Positions 45,830 through 55,344 of a stretch of DNA of 64,000 nt are shown here, piece after piece (the stretch's first letter is position 1; the number at the start of each line of letters is the position of its first letter). Where the stretch lies: contig NZ_LNYR01000046.1 in assembly GCF_001467955.1 (NCBI RefSeq), forward strand, positions 52,748-116,747, in the 5' to 3' direction. A program made the translations under genes and the position numbers. A model generated the notes under the pieces. It was not told where the DNA came from. It was given only the letters and a program-made list of their open reading frames with translations, and ran no database searches. The stretch comes from Legionella quateirensis. GTDB taxonomy: Bacteria > Pseudomonadota > Gammaproteobacteria > Legionellales > Legionellaceae.

Positions 45830-46171
45830 ATGACAAGTGATTTAAGCAGCAAACATTGTGAATCCTGCGAAGGCATAGGAGCAGCATTAACAGCAGAACA
45901 AATTAAAAACCTAATGCCACAGCTTAATAAACACTGGCAAGTGACTCCAGATAACAAAATAATTAAGCGTTCATTTTCATTCAATAATTTTTATGAAACG
46001 ATGGCCTTCGTCAACGCTATAGCATGGACAGCAAACATTGAAAATCACCATCCTGATCTGGAAGTCGGTTACAACTACTGCCGAGTCAGCTTTATGACGC
46101 ATGCACTAAATGGTTTAACTCATAATGACTTTATTTGTGCAGCAAAAATTGACAGGTTGCTTGAAGAATAA
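45830..46171 (+). CDS. phhB: Pterin-4a-carbinolamine dehydratase
   Basis: A 113-residue enzyme that dehydrates 4a-hydroxytetrahydrobiopterin, recycling the cofactor of phenylalanine hydroxylase. The signature is in FVNAIAWTANIENHHPDLEVGYNYCRVSFMTH, with the catalytic His pair (HH) and a downstream His in LNGLTHNDFICAAKID. The N-terminal CESCEG segment is seen in many PhhB proteins. It forms a two-gene operon with the aminotransferase, fitting aromatic amino acid metabolism. phhA is not in the window. Confidence 0.93.
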   Translation: MTSDLSSKHCESCEGIGAALTAEQIKNLMPQLNKHWQVTPDNKIIKRSFSFNNFYETMAFVNAIAWTANIENHHPDLEVGYNYCRVSFMTHALNGLTHNDFICAAKIDRLLEE

Positions 46172-46188
46172 CGATTCATCACCAGATA

Positions 46189-46220
46189 ATCCCGGATTAT
46201 ATCATGTAACAATCCGGGAT
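46189..46220. terminator. Hairpin between phhB and secF
   Basis: ATCCCGGATT / AATCCGGGAT, a perfect 10-bp stem with a 12-base loop, between convergent genes. No T run adjoins it, so it may be factor-assisted or simply structural. Confidence 0.5.
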
Positions 46221-46264
46221 ATCTAAAAAGAGTAGATCCCAAAGCAATCTACTCTACACATTAC

Positions 46265-47182
46265 TTAAGGACGATCATCCAGTTCTTTACGTTGACTGGG
46301 TAAAAAGTCTTTTCTATCCAGTCCCATAGCTACCGCCAGGGCTCCTGCAACATAAATTGAGGAATAAGTTCCAATCAGGATTCCAATGATTAGAGCAAGA
46401 GAAAATCCATGAATTGTCTCACCACCATAAACAAACAAAGCCACGACAACAAATAAAGTCAGCATTGACGTCATAATGGTTCTGGATAAAGTTTGGTTTA
46501 TCGATATATTCATGATTTCGATTGGACTGGTACGACGAATTTTAACAAAATTCTCACGAACTCTATCAAAAACAACGATGGTATCATTTAAGGAATAGCC
46601 AATCACAGCCAACAATCCAGCCAATGCCTTAAGATCAAATTCAATACCAAACAAAGCAAAGATACCGAGGATCAGCACCGGATCATGAACCAGAGCGACT
46701 GCAGAACTTACCGCCAGTCGGTATTCGAAACGCATGGCGATGTAAATCATGGTAGCCAGTAAGGAAACAATAATAGCCAAAGCCCCTTTAGTAGCCAGCT
46801 CCTGCCCCACTTGCGGCCCTACAAAATCAACTCGTTGCTTGGTTGCACCGGGTAACGCAGACATGACCTGATCGACAAGAAGAGCCGATTCTTTATCAGC
46901 ACGTGGCGCGATGCTGATCAGTACGTCTTTAGAGGTGCCATAACTCACAACCTGCGCTTCTTTAAAGCCAATTTTAGCCAGATTTTCCCTGATTGAAGGT
47001 AAATCTGCGGCATTGGTATAAGTGACTTCTATTTGTGTTCCGCCGGTAAAATCAAGTCCCCATTTCAACCCATTGATAGCCAGGGCTCCAATTGAAACAA
47101 CAAAAATTAATATGGAGAACATCGCCGTCCAGCGGCGTGCTCCCATAAAGTCCACTTTTGAATTTGGATTAAAAAATTCCAT
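46265..47182 (-). CDS. secF: Protein translocase subunit SecF
   Basis: A 305-residue inner-membrane protein with six helices, the GLDFTGGTQIEV motif after helix 1 and the RND-like block (YSLNDTIVVFDRVREN). With SecD and YajC it uses the proton gradient to help pull preproteins through SecYEG. It lies 12 bases after secD in the same operon. Normal length. Confidence 0.97.
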   Translation of the reverse strand: MEFFNPNSKVDFMGARRWTAMFSILIFVVSIGALAINGLKWGLDFTGGTQIEVTYTNAADLPSIRENLAKIGFKEAQVVSYGTSKDVLISIAPRADKESALLVDQVMSALPGATKQRVDFVGPQVGQELATKGALAIIVSLLATMIYIAMRFEYRLAVSSAVALVHDPVLILGIFALFGIEFDLKALAGLLAVIGYSLNDTIVVFDRVRENFVKIRRTSPIEIMNISINQTLSRTIMTSMLTLFVVVALFVYGGETIHGFSLALIIGILIGTYSSIYVAGALAVAMGLDRKDFLPSQRKELDDRP

Positions 47183-47194
47183 CTGAGCCTCGCC

Positions 47195-49051
47195 TTATAT
47201 ACCTATAGATAATTTTTTAACGGTACGACCGCCATAATACCAATTGACTATTGCCCGGGTATAAGTAATAGCTGTCAACATTGAAGTTAATAACCCTAAA
47301 GAAAGAGTTACAGCAAACCCGCGAACTGGACCAGTACCTACCGCAAACAAAATGATGGCTACAATTAATGTAGTCACATTCGCATCAAGAATGGTAGAAA
47401 AAGCACGCTCATATCCTGCATGAATTGCAGCCTGGGGAGATAATCCCAAACGCAACTCCTCTCGGATACGTTCATAAATCAATACGTTCGCATCAACGGC
47501 CATACCCACGGTCAATACAATTCCCGCGATACCCGGTAGAGTCAAAGTAGCGTCAATAATTGATAATAAAGCGCCGAGAAGGACTAAATTTAGCAATAAA
47601 GCGAAGTCAGCAATCAATCCAAACAACCGATAGTACACCAACATCAATACTAAAATCAGACCCATACCGACTTCCAGAGAAATAATTCCTCGACGAATAT
47701 TCTCTTTACCCAAAGTAGGTCCTACAGTACGTTCTTCAATGGGATAAATAGCTGCAGGCAATGCCCCGGCTCTCAGCAATAGTGCCAGATTACTGGCTTC
47801 CTTACTGTCAGTAAGACCAGTAATCTGGAAGTTATTTCCTAAAGCATTCTGAATGACAGGAGCACTGATGACTCGCTCTTCTCTATGTGTCACTCGTGTT
47901 TCAACACCATTAACCGTTTTCATTGTGTTCTTGGTTTCAACGTAAACTATTGCCATACGTTTTCCAATATTTTCACGAGTCACTTTAGTGAACAGACTTT
48001 CACCGCCCCCACCTAATTGAATTTGAACTGCAGGAGTCGCTGTTTGTTGATCGAAACTTGATACTGCGGAAGTAATAGAGTCACCGCTCAAAACGACCTG
48101 GCGTTTCAAAAGAATAGGATGTCCATCCATCATATACAATTTATCACTGACCGGAACTACTCCAGTTTGCTTGGCAATCTGAGGATCATTTTCCTGATCA
48201 ACCAGGTAAAATTGTAATGTCGCAGTGCCGCCAAGAATCTGTTTGGCTCTGGCAGCATCCTGAATACCCGGTAAATCCACAGCAACGCGAGTAGCACCTT
48301 GTTGCTGAACAACAGCCTCACCCACGCCTAATTCATTAACCCGGTTTCGTAGAATACTCATGGTCTGCTCTATAGTATTCTGTCTAATGCTGTTTAACTC
48401 TGCTGGAGAAATAGAGCCTAATACGGCATTTTTAACCTTGCTTTTGATAAATACCACTTCGGGTATTTTTTGTTTCAGTTCTACCAACGCATTTTCCATG
48501 GACTCTGCATTACGGAAACGCAAATCAATTCCCTTATCCGGGACATATCGAATACCCGAATAACGTACACCAATCTCTCGCAGCTCCTGGCCAATACTTT
48601 TCATAATGCCTTCATAGCGGCGGCTGATTACACTTTCCACATCCACTTCAAGAAGAAAATGTACCCCACCTCTAAGATCGAGACCTTGTTTCATGGGCTC
48701 TGCGTGTATCGCTTGCATCCAATGAGGGGTCGTTGATGCCAAATTCAACGCTACGGTGTACTGACTTCCCAGACTGTTTTTAATTACGTCCTGTGCCAAT
48801 AATTGTGAATCAGTTGAAGAAAAACCAACCTCAACACCCTGATTTTCAATAATAAGTGACGTGTAATCAATCTTGGCAGCCTTTAACGCTTCTTCTACTT
48901 TGGCTTTTAAGGCCTCTTTATCATCAGTGTCTTCTGCTGAAATCTGTACAACTGGATGCTCGGTGTATAAATTAGGTATGGCATAAACAAATCCGATGAC
49001 TGCAATGAAAATCAGCAACAGATTTTTCCATAGAGGGTATTTATTTTGCAT
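47195..49051 (-). CDS. secD: Protein translocase subunit SecD
   Basis: A 618-residue partner of SecF with an N-terminal helix, a large periplasmic P1 domain (QGLDLRGGVHFLLEVD) and a C-terminal six-helix RND-type domain (VGMAVDANVLIYERIREE holds the conserved Asp of the proton path). It follows yajC by 21 bases. Normal length and intact motifs. Confidence 0.97.
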   Translation of the reverse strand: MQNKYPLWKNLLLIFIAVIGFVYAIPNLYTEHPVVQISAEDTDDKEALKAKVEEALKAAKIDYTSLIIENQGVEVGFSSTDSQLLAQDVIKNSLGSQYTVALNLASTTPHWMQAIHAEPMKQGLDLRGGVHFLLEVDVESVISRRYEGIMKSIGQELREIGVRYSGIRYVPDKGIDLRFRNAESMENALVELKQKIPEVVFIKSKVKNAVLGSISPAELNSIRQNTIEQTMSILRNRVNELGVGEAVVQQQGATRVAVDLPGIQDAARAKQILGGTATLQFYLVDQENDPQIAKQTGVVPVSDKLYMMDGHPILLKRQVVLSGDSITSAVSSFDQQTATPAVQIQLGGGGESLFTKVTRENIGKRMAIVYVETKNTMKTVNGVETRVTHREERVISAPVIQNALGNNFQITGLTDSKEASNLALLLRAGALPAAIYPIEERTVGPTLGKENIRRGIISLEVGMGLILVLMLVYYRLFGLIADFALLLNLVLLGALLSIIDATLTLPGIAGIVLTVGMAVDANVLIYERIREELRLGLSPQAAIHAGYERAFSTILDANVTTLIVAIILFAVGTGPVRGFAVTLSLGLLTSMLTAITYTRAIVNWYYGGRTVKKLSIGI

Positions 49052-49072
49052 TTGCGTGTCCCTATGACAAAC

Positions 49073-49411
49073 TTAAAGAGATTTTAAAGTGCCTTTTGGC
49101 AATACGGTACTTACTGCGCCTTTTTGCATACTAATCTCTATACCTTCGGCAGGGCTGATTTTTATGTATTGCTCATCCAAACTCACAACCTTGGCTAACA
49201 TACCTCCGGTAGTAATTATTTCATCACCCTTTTTTAAACGACTAATTAACTCACGATGTTCTTTCGCTTTTTTATTTTGAGGTCTGATTAACATAAAATA
49301 AAACAATACAAATATTGCAGCGATCATAATCAGCGAAAATGTTCCATCATTTTGTGCAGCTGGTGCCGTTGTTGTGGCTGCGGCTAATGCATCACTAATA
49401 AAAAAACTCAT
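49073..49411 (-). CDS. yajC: Sec translocon accessory protein YajC
   Basis: A 112-residue protein with one membrane helix (LIMIAAIFVLFYFMLI), the RPQNKKAKEHRELISRLKKGD motif and a small cytoplasmic β-domain (VSLDEQYIKISPAEGIEI). First gene of the yajC-secD-secF block. A 163-base gap separates it from the TGT-like gene, so it may have its own promoter. Confidence 0.95.
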   Translation of the reverse strand: MSFFISDALAAATTTAPAAQNDGTFSLIMIAAIFVLFYFMLIRPQNKKAKEHRELISRLKKGDEIITTGGMLAKVVSLDEQYIKISPAEGIEISMQKGAVSTVLPKGTLKSL

Positions 49412-49585
49412 AAAATCTCCTCAAATCTACCATTAATTTATTGCATTCAACTTTATTCCCAAATGTTATTGAAACTCTGATTAGAGGTCTATTGACTGTC
49501 GGGTTAAAGTCTATTGTTCAACAGCGTGACATCATATAGCGAATTGAACCTAAGGTAAATGAAAGGAATCAATTTCCGTTTATTT

Positions 49586-50422
49586 TCAAGTTGAACGTTG
49601 CGCCTGAAAAACATTATGTTGAATTAAAAATCGCTGACATAATAAGGGAGTATGGAGATAAAGATGGTGTAAATAAGCCTTGGTTAGTTGCTGGGAACAC
49701 GTGGGACAGTCACAGTCCGGATCGATTACATCAAACTGTAATTCCGTAGATGAATCGATTAAATCCACAGTATCTGAACCAGAATATACAGTACCCTGAA
49801 AGGCGGACAGCGCAGGTTCGTCAGACTCAATGTACTCCACACCGAGATCGCGCAGGCTGTGGATTAAATTCAAAGGAATCTTGCCGGACATATAAGAAGG
49901 CAGATGCGACCATCTGGACAAATATTCTGTAACGGATTGATTGGTATGTTCATCCACAAAATTAAAATAAACACCATGTGGTTTATGACACGCCTGATTG
50001 ACCAAATCGTTTATTGGAATATAAGGTATAATTGAATTATCCAAGGTTTCCCACAATTCGGGAGCATCATTAATCGCATTTTTGGGTACTAGGAATACAT
50101 CCGGTTTTAAGTTGTTCACTAGCTCAAACAGTTCAGAATAATTGAATTTTATCCTTGCTCCATCAAAAGGTGAAATAAGAGTAAATATACCTTCTTTATT
50201 AGCCAAAAGACGGGATGCATTTAAAATAACGGTACCAGGCCAGCCCAGATATGCAGCAAGATTATCTATTTTTTTCAATAAGTCGGCGCCGGGTTTTAAT
50301 AATAAATCATCCAGATAACATGCAACGGTTTTTACATTAACCTCGTGCCAATTGGCTGAAGTGAGGCAGGATCCAGCTTCTGTTGTTACTACAGGTACAT
50401 ATTGTTGAACTTTGCCTGACAT
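49586..50422 (-). CDS. Catalytically degenerate tRNA-guanine transglycosylase homologue
   Basis: A 278-residue protein in the position where gammaproteobacteria carry tgt (queA-tgt-yajC-secD-secF). Some TGT framework is visible: YLDDLLLKPGADLLKKIDNL matches the region after the usual NTYHL, GWPGTVILN is equivalent to the strand before the catalytic Asp, LISPFDGARIKF resembles the RSPxDG strand, and the zinc site CDCPTCSQQLTKAYLHHL is kept. However, TDSGGFQ is replaced by LNASRLL, the N-terminal ~80 residues are absent, and the second Asp site is not found. It cannot be a normal transglycosylase; it may be a binding or regulatory paralogue. Start ATG at 50422 (GGGGGA upstream), 14 bases after queA. 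Confidence 0.72.
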   Translation of the reverse strand: MSGKVQQYVPVVTTEAGSCLTSANWHEVNVKTVACYLDDLLLKPGADLLKKIDNLAAYLGWPGTVILNASRLLANKEGIFTLISPFDGARIKFNYSELFELVNNLKPDVFLVPKNAINDAPELWETLDNSIIPYIPINDLVNQACHKPHGVYFNFVDEHTNQSVTEYLSRWSHLPSYMSGKIPLNLIHSLRDLGVEYIESDEPALSAFQGTVYSGSDTVDLIDSSTELQFDVIDPDCDCPTCSQQLTKAYLHHLYLHTPLLCQRFLIQHNVFQAQRST

Positions 50423-50436
50423 CTCCAATCCCCCAA

Positions 50437-51450
50437 CTATAATAATAGGCTTGTATCACCGTAACTAAAAAATCGATACCCTTTTTTGATCGCTTCCTGA
50501 TACAGATCCATAGCTTGTTGGTGACCTATAAACGCAGACACCAGCATCAGTAAAGTAGATTCGGGTAAATGAAAATTCGTCATTAAACCATCACATACCT
50601 TAAATTGATATCCCGGATATATAAATATATCGGTATCTCTACTGCAGGGGCTTAATTCACCATCTCTTGCTGCACTTTCCAGACTGCGAAGTGCTGTTGT
50701 ACCTACAGCAATCACCCTGTTGCCTGCAGCTTTAGTCGCATGAACAGCGGCACATAACTCTGGGCTCAGAGTGAACTGTTCGCTATGCATTTTATGGTCT
50801 TTTATATTATCACAACGTACTGGTCTGAATGTACCTGCACCAACATGCAGAGTGACATAAGAGATATTCACCCCCCTTGATTTCAAACTGGAAATAACGG
50901 CATCATCAAAATGCAAGCCTGCGGTGGGTGCAGCTACAGATCCGGCATGTTTTGCATAAACAGTTTGGTAACGATCTTCATCCAATAATTCATCATTTCG
51001 AGTAATGTACGGGGGTAATGGGATATGCCCCAGAGTATTTAAGAGAGATAACGCGTCACAATTGGATTTACAGACAAACAAATCATCATTTCTATCCAAT
51101 ATTTCCAATTGATTCCCTTGTTCAAGCTGAATGATGCCTCCAGGTTTCAATGCTTTACTGGCTTTAATATGGGCCAGAAATGTGTTCGGACCAGTGATTC
51201 GTTCAACTAGCAATTCCACTTTTCCGCCGGATAATTTATGACCATAAAGCCTTGCCGGAATCACTTTACTGTCATTCATTACCAATAAATCACCTGGATT
51301 TAAAAAATCTGCGATTTCTCTGAATTGATAATGCCCATATTCACCTGATTGACGATTATAGGTTAATAATCGTGAATCACTTCTTTGCGCCAAAGGATAT
51401 TGAGCTATGAGCTCTTCTGGCAAATCAAAATAAAAATCCTGCTTATTCAT
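50437..51450 (-). CDS. queA: S-adenosylmethionine:tRNA ribosyltransferase-isomerase
   Basis: A 337-residue enzyme of queuosine synthesis that adds the cyclopentane-epoxide ring from SAM to preQ1 in tRNA. It begins MNKQDFYFDLPEELIAQYPL and has DSRLL, NDSKVIPARL, KHAGSVAAPTAGLHF and NFHLPESTLLMLVSAF. Length and motifs are normal. The ATG at 51450 was preferred over a start 12 codons upstream because the family begins here and AGG precedes it. Queuosine needs an active TGT, which is not supplied by the degenerate neighbour. Confidence 0.95.
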   Translation of the reverse strand: MNKQDFYFDLPEELIAQYPLAQRSDSRLLTYNRQSGEYGHYQFREIADFLNPGDLLVMNDSKVIPARLYGHKLSGGKVELLVERITGPNTFLAHIKASKALKPGGIIQLEQGNQLEILDRNDDLFVCKSNCDALSLLNTLGHIPLPPYITRNDELLDEDRYQTVYAKHAGSVAAPTAGLHFDDAVISSLKSRGVNISYVTLHVGAGTFRPVRCDNIKDHKMHSEQFTLSPELCAAVHATKAAGNRVIAVGTTALRSLESAARDGELSPCSRDTDIFIYPGYQFKVCDGLMTNFHLPESTLLMLVSAFIGHQQAMDLYQEAIKKGYRFFSYGDTSLLL

Positions 51451-51693
51451 AAGACAACCTGAAAATAATTTGATGGAATTATACACTGATCTGCGCGAAT
51501 TAAACTATTTTTCCAAGTTTAGGTGAAGAATCCTAGAGGGTCCTACCTCCTAATCGAGGTTTAATCAGTTTATCACAACTTATTAGAGAACGAATTTAAT
51601 AGGTTTTATTGATATTCATCAAATTATTCTCTACGTCCCGCGACATGTTCCTGAACGAACCTCATTTTTTATATGCCACCCTACGCGGTTTTG

Positions 51694-51770
51694 CGTCACC
51701 CTCCGCTTGCCATCTCCGTCGCCCTCCGCTTGCCATCTCAGTCACCCTCCGCGAAGGCGGAGGGTCCATG
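51694..51770 (-). repeat. 23-bp repeats, left array (inverted)
   Basis: Two full units and one partial unit that read, on the minus strand, GAGATGGCAAGCGGAGGGTGACG-like; here seen as CGTCACCCTCCGCTTGCC on the plus strand. They end in a palindrome CCTCCGCGAAGGCGGAGG related to the ~85-bp interspersed repeat. They oppose the array at 52032-52155. Confidence 0.75.
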
Positions 51771-51802
51771 AAAGGTAACTTCAATACTGATAAACCACAA
51801 CA

Positions 51803-51880
51803 CATATCCATATCCATATCCATATCCATATCCATATCCATATCCATATCCATATCCATATCCATATCCATATCCATATC
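51803..51880 (+). repeat. Hexanucleotide microsatellite, 13 copies
   Basis: A perfect tract of 13 CATATC units (78 bases) without interruption, which implies recent expansion. The period is a multiple of three, and no gene spans it. Confidence 0.95.
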
Positions 51881-52031
51881 AGTACATTGCAGCATATTAA
51901 AAAGGAAACCTTATATTCTGGTATAACAGCAAGTCTCATCAAAAGGATTAGAAAACACTAGAATACAACGATTATGAAAATCACCAACAAAATGATAAAG
52001 AATGGCCCCTCCGCCTTCGCGGAGGGTGACT

Positions 52032-52155
52032 GAGATGGCAAGCGGAGGGTGACGGAGATGGCAAGCAGAGGGTGACGAAGATGGCAAGCGGAGGGTGACG
52101 GAGATGGCAAGCGGAGGGTGACGGAGATGGCAAGCGGAGGGTGACGGAGATGGCA
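52032..52155 (+). repeat. 23-bp tandem array, right (five units plus partial)
   Basis: Units begin at 52032, 52055, 52078, 52101 and 52124, with a nine-base partial at 52147. Core: GATGGCAAGCGGAGGGTGAC, with single-base variants in units 2 and 3. It is preceded by a CCTTCGCGGAGG palindrome remnant. Confidence 0.9.
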
Positions 52156-52244
52156 TACTGGTTCTAGGGATCCCGAGAACAAGACGCAGGACGTCGAAAT
52201 CAGAATTATCAACATTCCCTGCTATATCATTATGATAAATTGCT

Positions 52245-52658
52245 TTAAATTACCACAATGAACATCACAGCGGTTACAATCCATATTAAAGTACTGGTTA
52301 AATAAGGGTATTCATAGTGTTTGAACGTTTTCTTCACGAGATATAAATCCAACAGCACTACAGGAGCTACAGATATTAGTGTCAATATAAGGATTAAAAC
52401 GATCGGTCGAGCAATGGATTGAAAAGGAATTAATCCTGCTAAAAAAACCACAACTGCATTTAATATTTCCTGATAATAATAGAAGCCCCATAAACACAAA
52501 TAATCAAAATTGAGAACCAGCCATGATCCCAAAAGTAAAGGAAGTACTAGTTTAGCTCCCTTAATTGCAAATATTTTCTTAAAAGTCCTTATGAACTCCT
52601 GAGCAAACAAAGTCATTATGGCAGCAGCAAAAACAACCAAAGCTAAAGTTAATAACAT
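52245..52658 (-). CDS. Small hypothetical membrane protein
   Basis: A 137-residue protein with four hydrophobic helices (LTLALVVFAAAIMTLFA, LVLPLLLGSWLVLNFDYLCL, PIVLILILTLISVAPVVLLD and TLIWIVTAVMFIVVI). No family recognised; probably inner membrane. The ATG at 52658 was chosen because AAGGA lies seven bases upstream; the frame extends eight codons further. It has no operon partner. Confidence 0.68.
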   Translation of the reverse strand: MLLTLALVVFAAAIMTLFAQEFIRTFKKIFAIKGAKLVLPLLLGSWLVLNFDYLCLWGFYYYQEILNAVVVFLAGLIPFQSIARPIVLILILTLISVAPVVLLDLYLVKKTFKHYEYPYLTSTLIWIVTAVMFIVVI

Positions 52659-52892
52659 TTCTATTCCTTTAATACAGACCAAAGTGTAACAACAGATTAT
52701 GATGCATCAACCCGGGACTGTTGAGGTGTGATCTCTATTGGCTCCATAACGAGGGCTTCTGAATGATCCGACTCAATGAAATGTCAACAGGCCAAAATTA
52801 TCATCATGGCATAAGCCCAATATAGTTTATACTACTATTATCAGGCAGCAAATCCTACTCATACGATATGACATCTTGAAAACCTATGAGAG

Positions 52893-54743
52893 TCATTGTC
52901 TCGCTTCCAACTCCTCCCAACGTGCAAAATACTGTGATAATAACTCTTCTTCGCTCGCCAGTTTTTTAGTTACATCCGCTATAGTCTGTGCATCCTGCTG
53001 ATAAAAATCAGCTGTAGCCATCTGTTGATGCAAGGCTTCAATTTTTTTCTCCAGCACCTCTATCTGCTGGGGTAGTTTTGACAATTCACGCTGCTCATTG
53101 AAATTTAATTTATTCGCAGCGTTCGTTCGTTTTGTTGTCGGTGTTTTGACTGCAGCAACCTCACGCTGCAGTTTTTTATGCATTTTATAATCATCATAAC
53201 CACCTACAAACTCACTAAACTTACCCTCTTCTTCATAAACCAGAACACTGGTGACTACCTGATTAATAAAAGCTCTATCATGACTGATCAGGATTAAGGT
53301 TCCAGGATAGTCCATCAGCATTTGTTCCAATAACTCCAATGTTTCTATATCCAAATCATTTGTAGGTTCATCCATTACCAGGAGATTGACCGGTTTAGCA
53401 AAAAGTTTAGCTAATAATAATCTGTTTCTTTCGCCACCAGATAAAGATGAAACGGGTTGATTAAAACGTTCCGGTGAAAATAAAAAATCCTTTAAATAAC
53501 TGGCCACATGTTTTTGTTTACCATTAATCGTGACGTAATCAGCGCCATCTCCAACATTGAACATCACTGTTTGATCTTCCAATAGATGGCGACGTAATTG
53601 ATCAAAATAGGCAACGTTCAAGGAAGTGCCCTGTTTTATTGAGCCTGAATCCGGTTTAAGTTCACCTAATAACAATCGAACTAATGTTGTTTTGCCACAT
53701 CCGTTTGGACCAATAATTCCAAGTTTGTCACCACGTGTAAGCAATAAGGAAAAATCTTTAAGAATTAGTTTTTTACCAATTGTATAGTTTACTTTTTCAG
53801 CTTCTATCACCATAGAGCCTGAACGAGTAACATCCAAAGCTAAAGATTTAACTGAACCTAACTGATTACGACGCGCTTTATATTCCTCTCTTAAAGCCTT
53901 CAGAGCACGAACCCTACCTTCATTGCGTGTTCTTCTGGCTTTAATGCCTGTACGTATCCAGACTTCTTCTTCAGCCAGTTTTTTATCAAACAAATCATTT
54001 TGCTTTTGTTCACTTAATCTGATTGTTTCGCGTCTATCCAGATATGTTTCATAATCGCACTCATGAAAATACAGTTTTCCTCTATCTATCTCAACAATAC
54101 GATTAGCTACCTGACTCAGAAATTCTCTATCATGAGTTACTACTACAACACTGCCGTTAAATGTTTTTAAATAGGACTCCAGCCATTCAATCGCTTCAAT
54201 ATCCAAATGGTTTGTTGGCTCATCCAATAACAGTACATCTGGAGTAGCTAAAAGTGCAGCACCTAGCAAAACCCGACGCTTCATTCCACCAGACAAACTG
54301 ACCATTTGTTCATTAATCGTAATACCCAAACGGCTTGCCATGGTTTCAATTTTTGGCAGCAAATCCCAGGCGTTTAAATTATCCATTTGCTGTTGAATTA
54401 CAGCCAGTTTATCCATATCGTCTTGCTGAGACAATTCATTAAATCGAGTTAATACCTCGCCCACTTCACCTAAACTTTTTACAAGGAAATGATAAACAGA
54501 CTCATCACCTGTAATAGGGACTTCCTGAATCAAACCAGCAATTCTTAACCCCGACAACTGATGCATCTGACCGCTATCAAGAACCAGATCACCCTGTAGC
54601 AATTTTAATAAGGTCGACTTTCCCGCACCATTACGTCCAACCAGGGCAATCCTGTCCTGTGGCTGAATTTGTAAATCAGCCTGATCCAGAATTCTATTGC
54701 CAGCTATAATAAGAGTGGCACCATTAAGCGAAAGAATACTCAT
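52893..54743 (-). CDS. uup: ABC-F ATPase Uup
   Basis: A soluble protein of about 616 residues with two ABC domains, each with Walker A (GRNGAGKST; GPNGCGKTT), signature (SLSGGMKRR; SLSGGERNR) and Walker B (LLLDEPTNHLD; LVMDEPTNDLD), and the typical inter-domain arm. The C-terminal ~75 residues form the DNA-binding-type coiled coil of Uup. ABC-F proteins act on ribosomes; Uup also influences precise transposon excision in E. coli. The ATG at 54743 suits the family start; the frame continues 23 codons upstream. Confidence 0.93.
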   Translation of the reverse strand: MSILSLNGATLIIAGNRILDQADLQIQPQDRIALVGRNGAGKSTLLKLLQGDLVLDSGQMHQLSGLRIAGLIQEVPITGDESVYHFLVKSLGEVGEVLTRFNELSQQDDMDKLAVIQQQMDNLNAWDLLPKIETMASRLGITINEQMVSLSGGMKRRVLLGAALLATPDVLLLDEPTNHLDIEAIEWLESYLKTFNGSVVVVTHDREFLSQVANRIVEIDRGKLYFHECDYETYLDRRETIRLSEQKQNDLFDKKLAEEEVWIRTGIKARRTRNEGRVRALKALREEYKARRNQLGSVKSLALDVTRSGSMVIEAEKVNYTIGKKLILKDFSLLLTRGDKLGIIGPNGCGKTTLVRLLLGELKPDSGSIKQGTSLNVAYFDQLRRHLLEDQTVMFNVGDGADYVTINGKQKHVASYLKDFLFSPERFNQPVSSLSGGERNRLLLAKLFAKPVNLLVMDEPTNDLDIETLELLEQMLMDYPGTLILISHDRAFINQVVTSVLVYEEEGKFSEFVGGYDDYKMHKKLQREVAAVKTPTTKRTNAANKLNFNEQRELSKLPQQIEVLEKKIEALHQQMATADFYQQDAQTIADVTKKLASEEELLSQYFARWEELEARQ

Positions 54744-54839
54744 AAATAAACTCTGTATTGAATAGTGTATGCAGCCCGGGTTGAATGAAGAACTACAGGA
54801 ACTATAAATCAATGGGTTAATAACACATTATGTTACTTC

Positions 54840-55340
54840 TCAATTTTTTACTTGTCGTTTTAACACCAGCCGATTCGCTTCTTGTACCATATTAAATTGT
54901 GACAGTACATTCATTCCCAGTAATACTGTTTCATCATCAGCTCCAGGAATAATAACCGCTTTAATGTCTTTAAGCTCAAACTCACCAAAAGACAGTTGCT
55001 TTAAGCGGGTTAAGGAGCCAGTTACCTCACCATTTGCAGTTGATATGGTAACAGGATAGCGTCCAGTGATATGTAGTTGTTTTGCAATAGTTTGAGGTAT
55101 GGCAACTAATGTAGCTCCAGTATCTACTAAAAACTCTACGGAAAAATCATTAATACTGCCTTTTATCCGATAATGGCCTTCCTTATCTGCGCTTAATATA
55201 AACTCACTGCGATTGGCAACATATACAGTGCTATCGGATTTATCATAATAATAAAAAAATACAAACAAGCCTGCAAATAAAATAATCCAGACTAATAAAA
55301 ACATCACACGCCCGGCACGAGCGTATTGATCGTCGCTCAT
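54840..55340 (-). CDS. Membrane-anchored retropepsin-like aspartic protease
   Basis: A 166-residue protein with one N-terminal helix (VMFLLVWIILFAGLFVFFYY) and a single retropepsin-type domain (TIGR02281/clan AA): FLVDTGATLVAIP holds the catalytic Asp, and VLLGMNVLSQF matches the last hydrophobic-Gly block. It would act as a homodimer facing the periplasm. The substrate is unknown. It follows ridA by four bases, in the same operon. Confidence 0.88.
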   Translation of the reverse strand: MSDDQYARAGRVMFLLVWIILFAGLFVFFYYYDKSDSTVYVANRSEFILSADKEGHYRIKGSINDFSVEFLVDTGATLVAIPQTIAKQLHITGRYPVTISTANGEVTGSLTRLKQLSFGEFELKDIKAVIIPGADDETVLLGMNVLSQFNMVQEANRLVLKRQVKN

Positions 55341-55344
55341 ACGG

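Larger units (their letters stand above)
51451..52244. other. 794-base intergenic repeat island
   Basis: No gene. It contains, in order, AT-rich DNA, an inverted pair of 23-bp repeats, a hexanucleotide tract, unique AT-rich DNA, a five-copy 23-bp array, and a degenerate GGATCCCG-type palindrome arm (~52169-52185). Frames that can be drawn here are made by the repeats. Confidence 0.75.

Noticed and set aside
51803..51880. Phase variation of a protein by slippage of the CATATC tract.
   Set aside because: The unit is six bases, so the reading frame would not change, and no convincing gene contains the tract.
51609..52215. Overlapping reading frames giving Ile-Ser and Met-Asp dipeptide repeats, and frames through the 23-bp units (51609-51926, 51662-51895, 51911-52156, 51958-52215).
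   Set aside because: They are created by the microsatellite and tandem arrays, have no ribosome sites and overlap on both strands.
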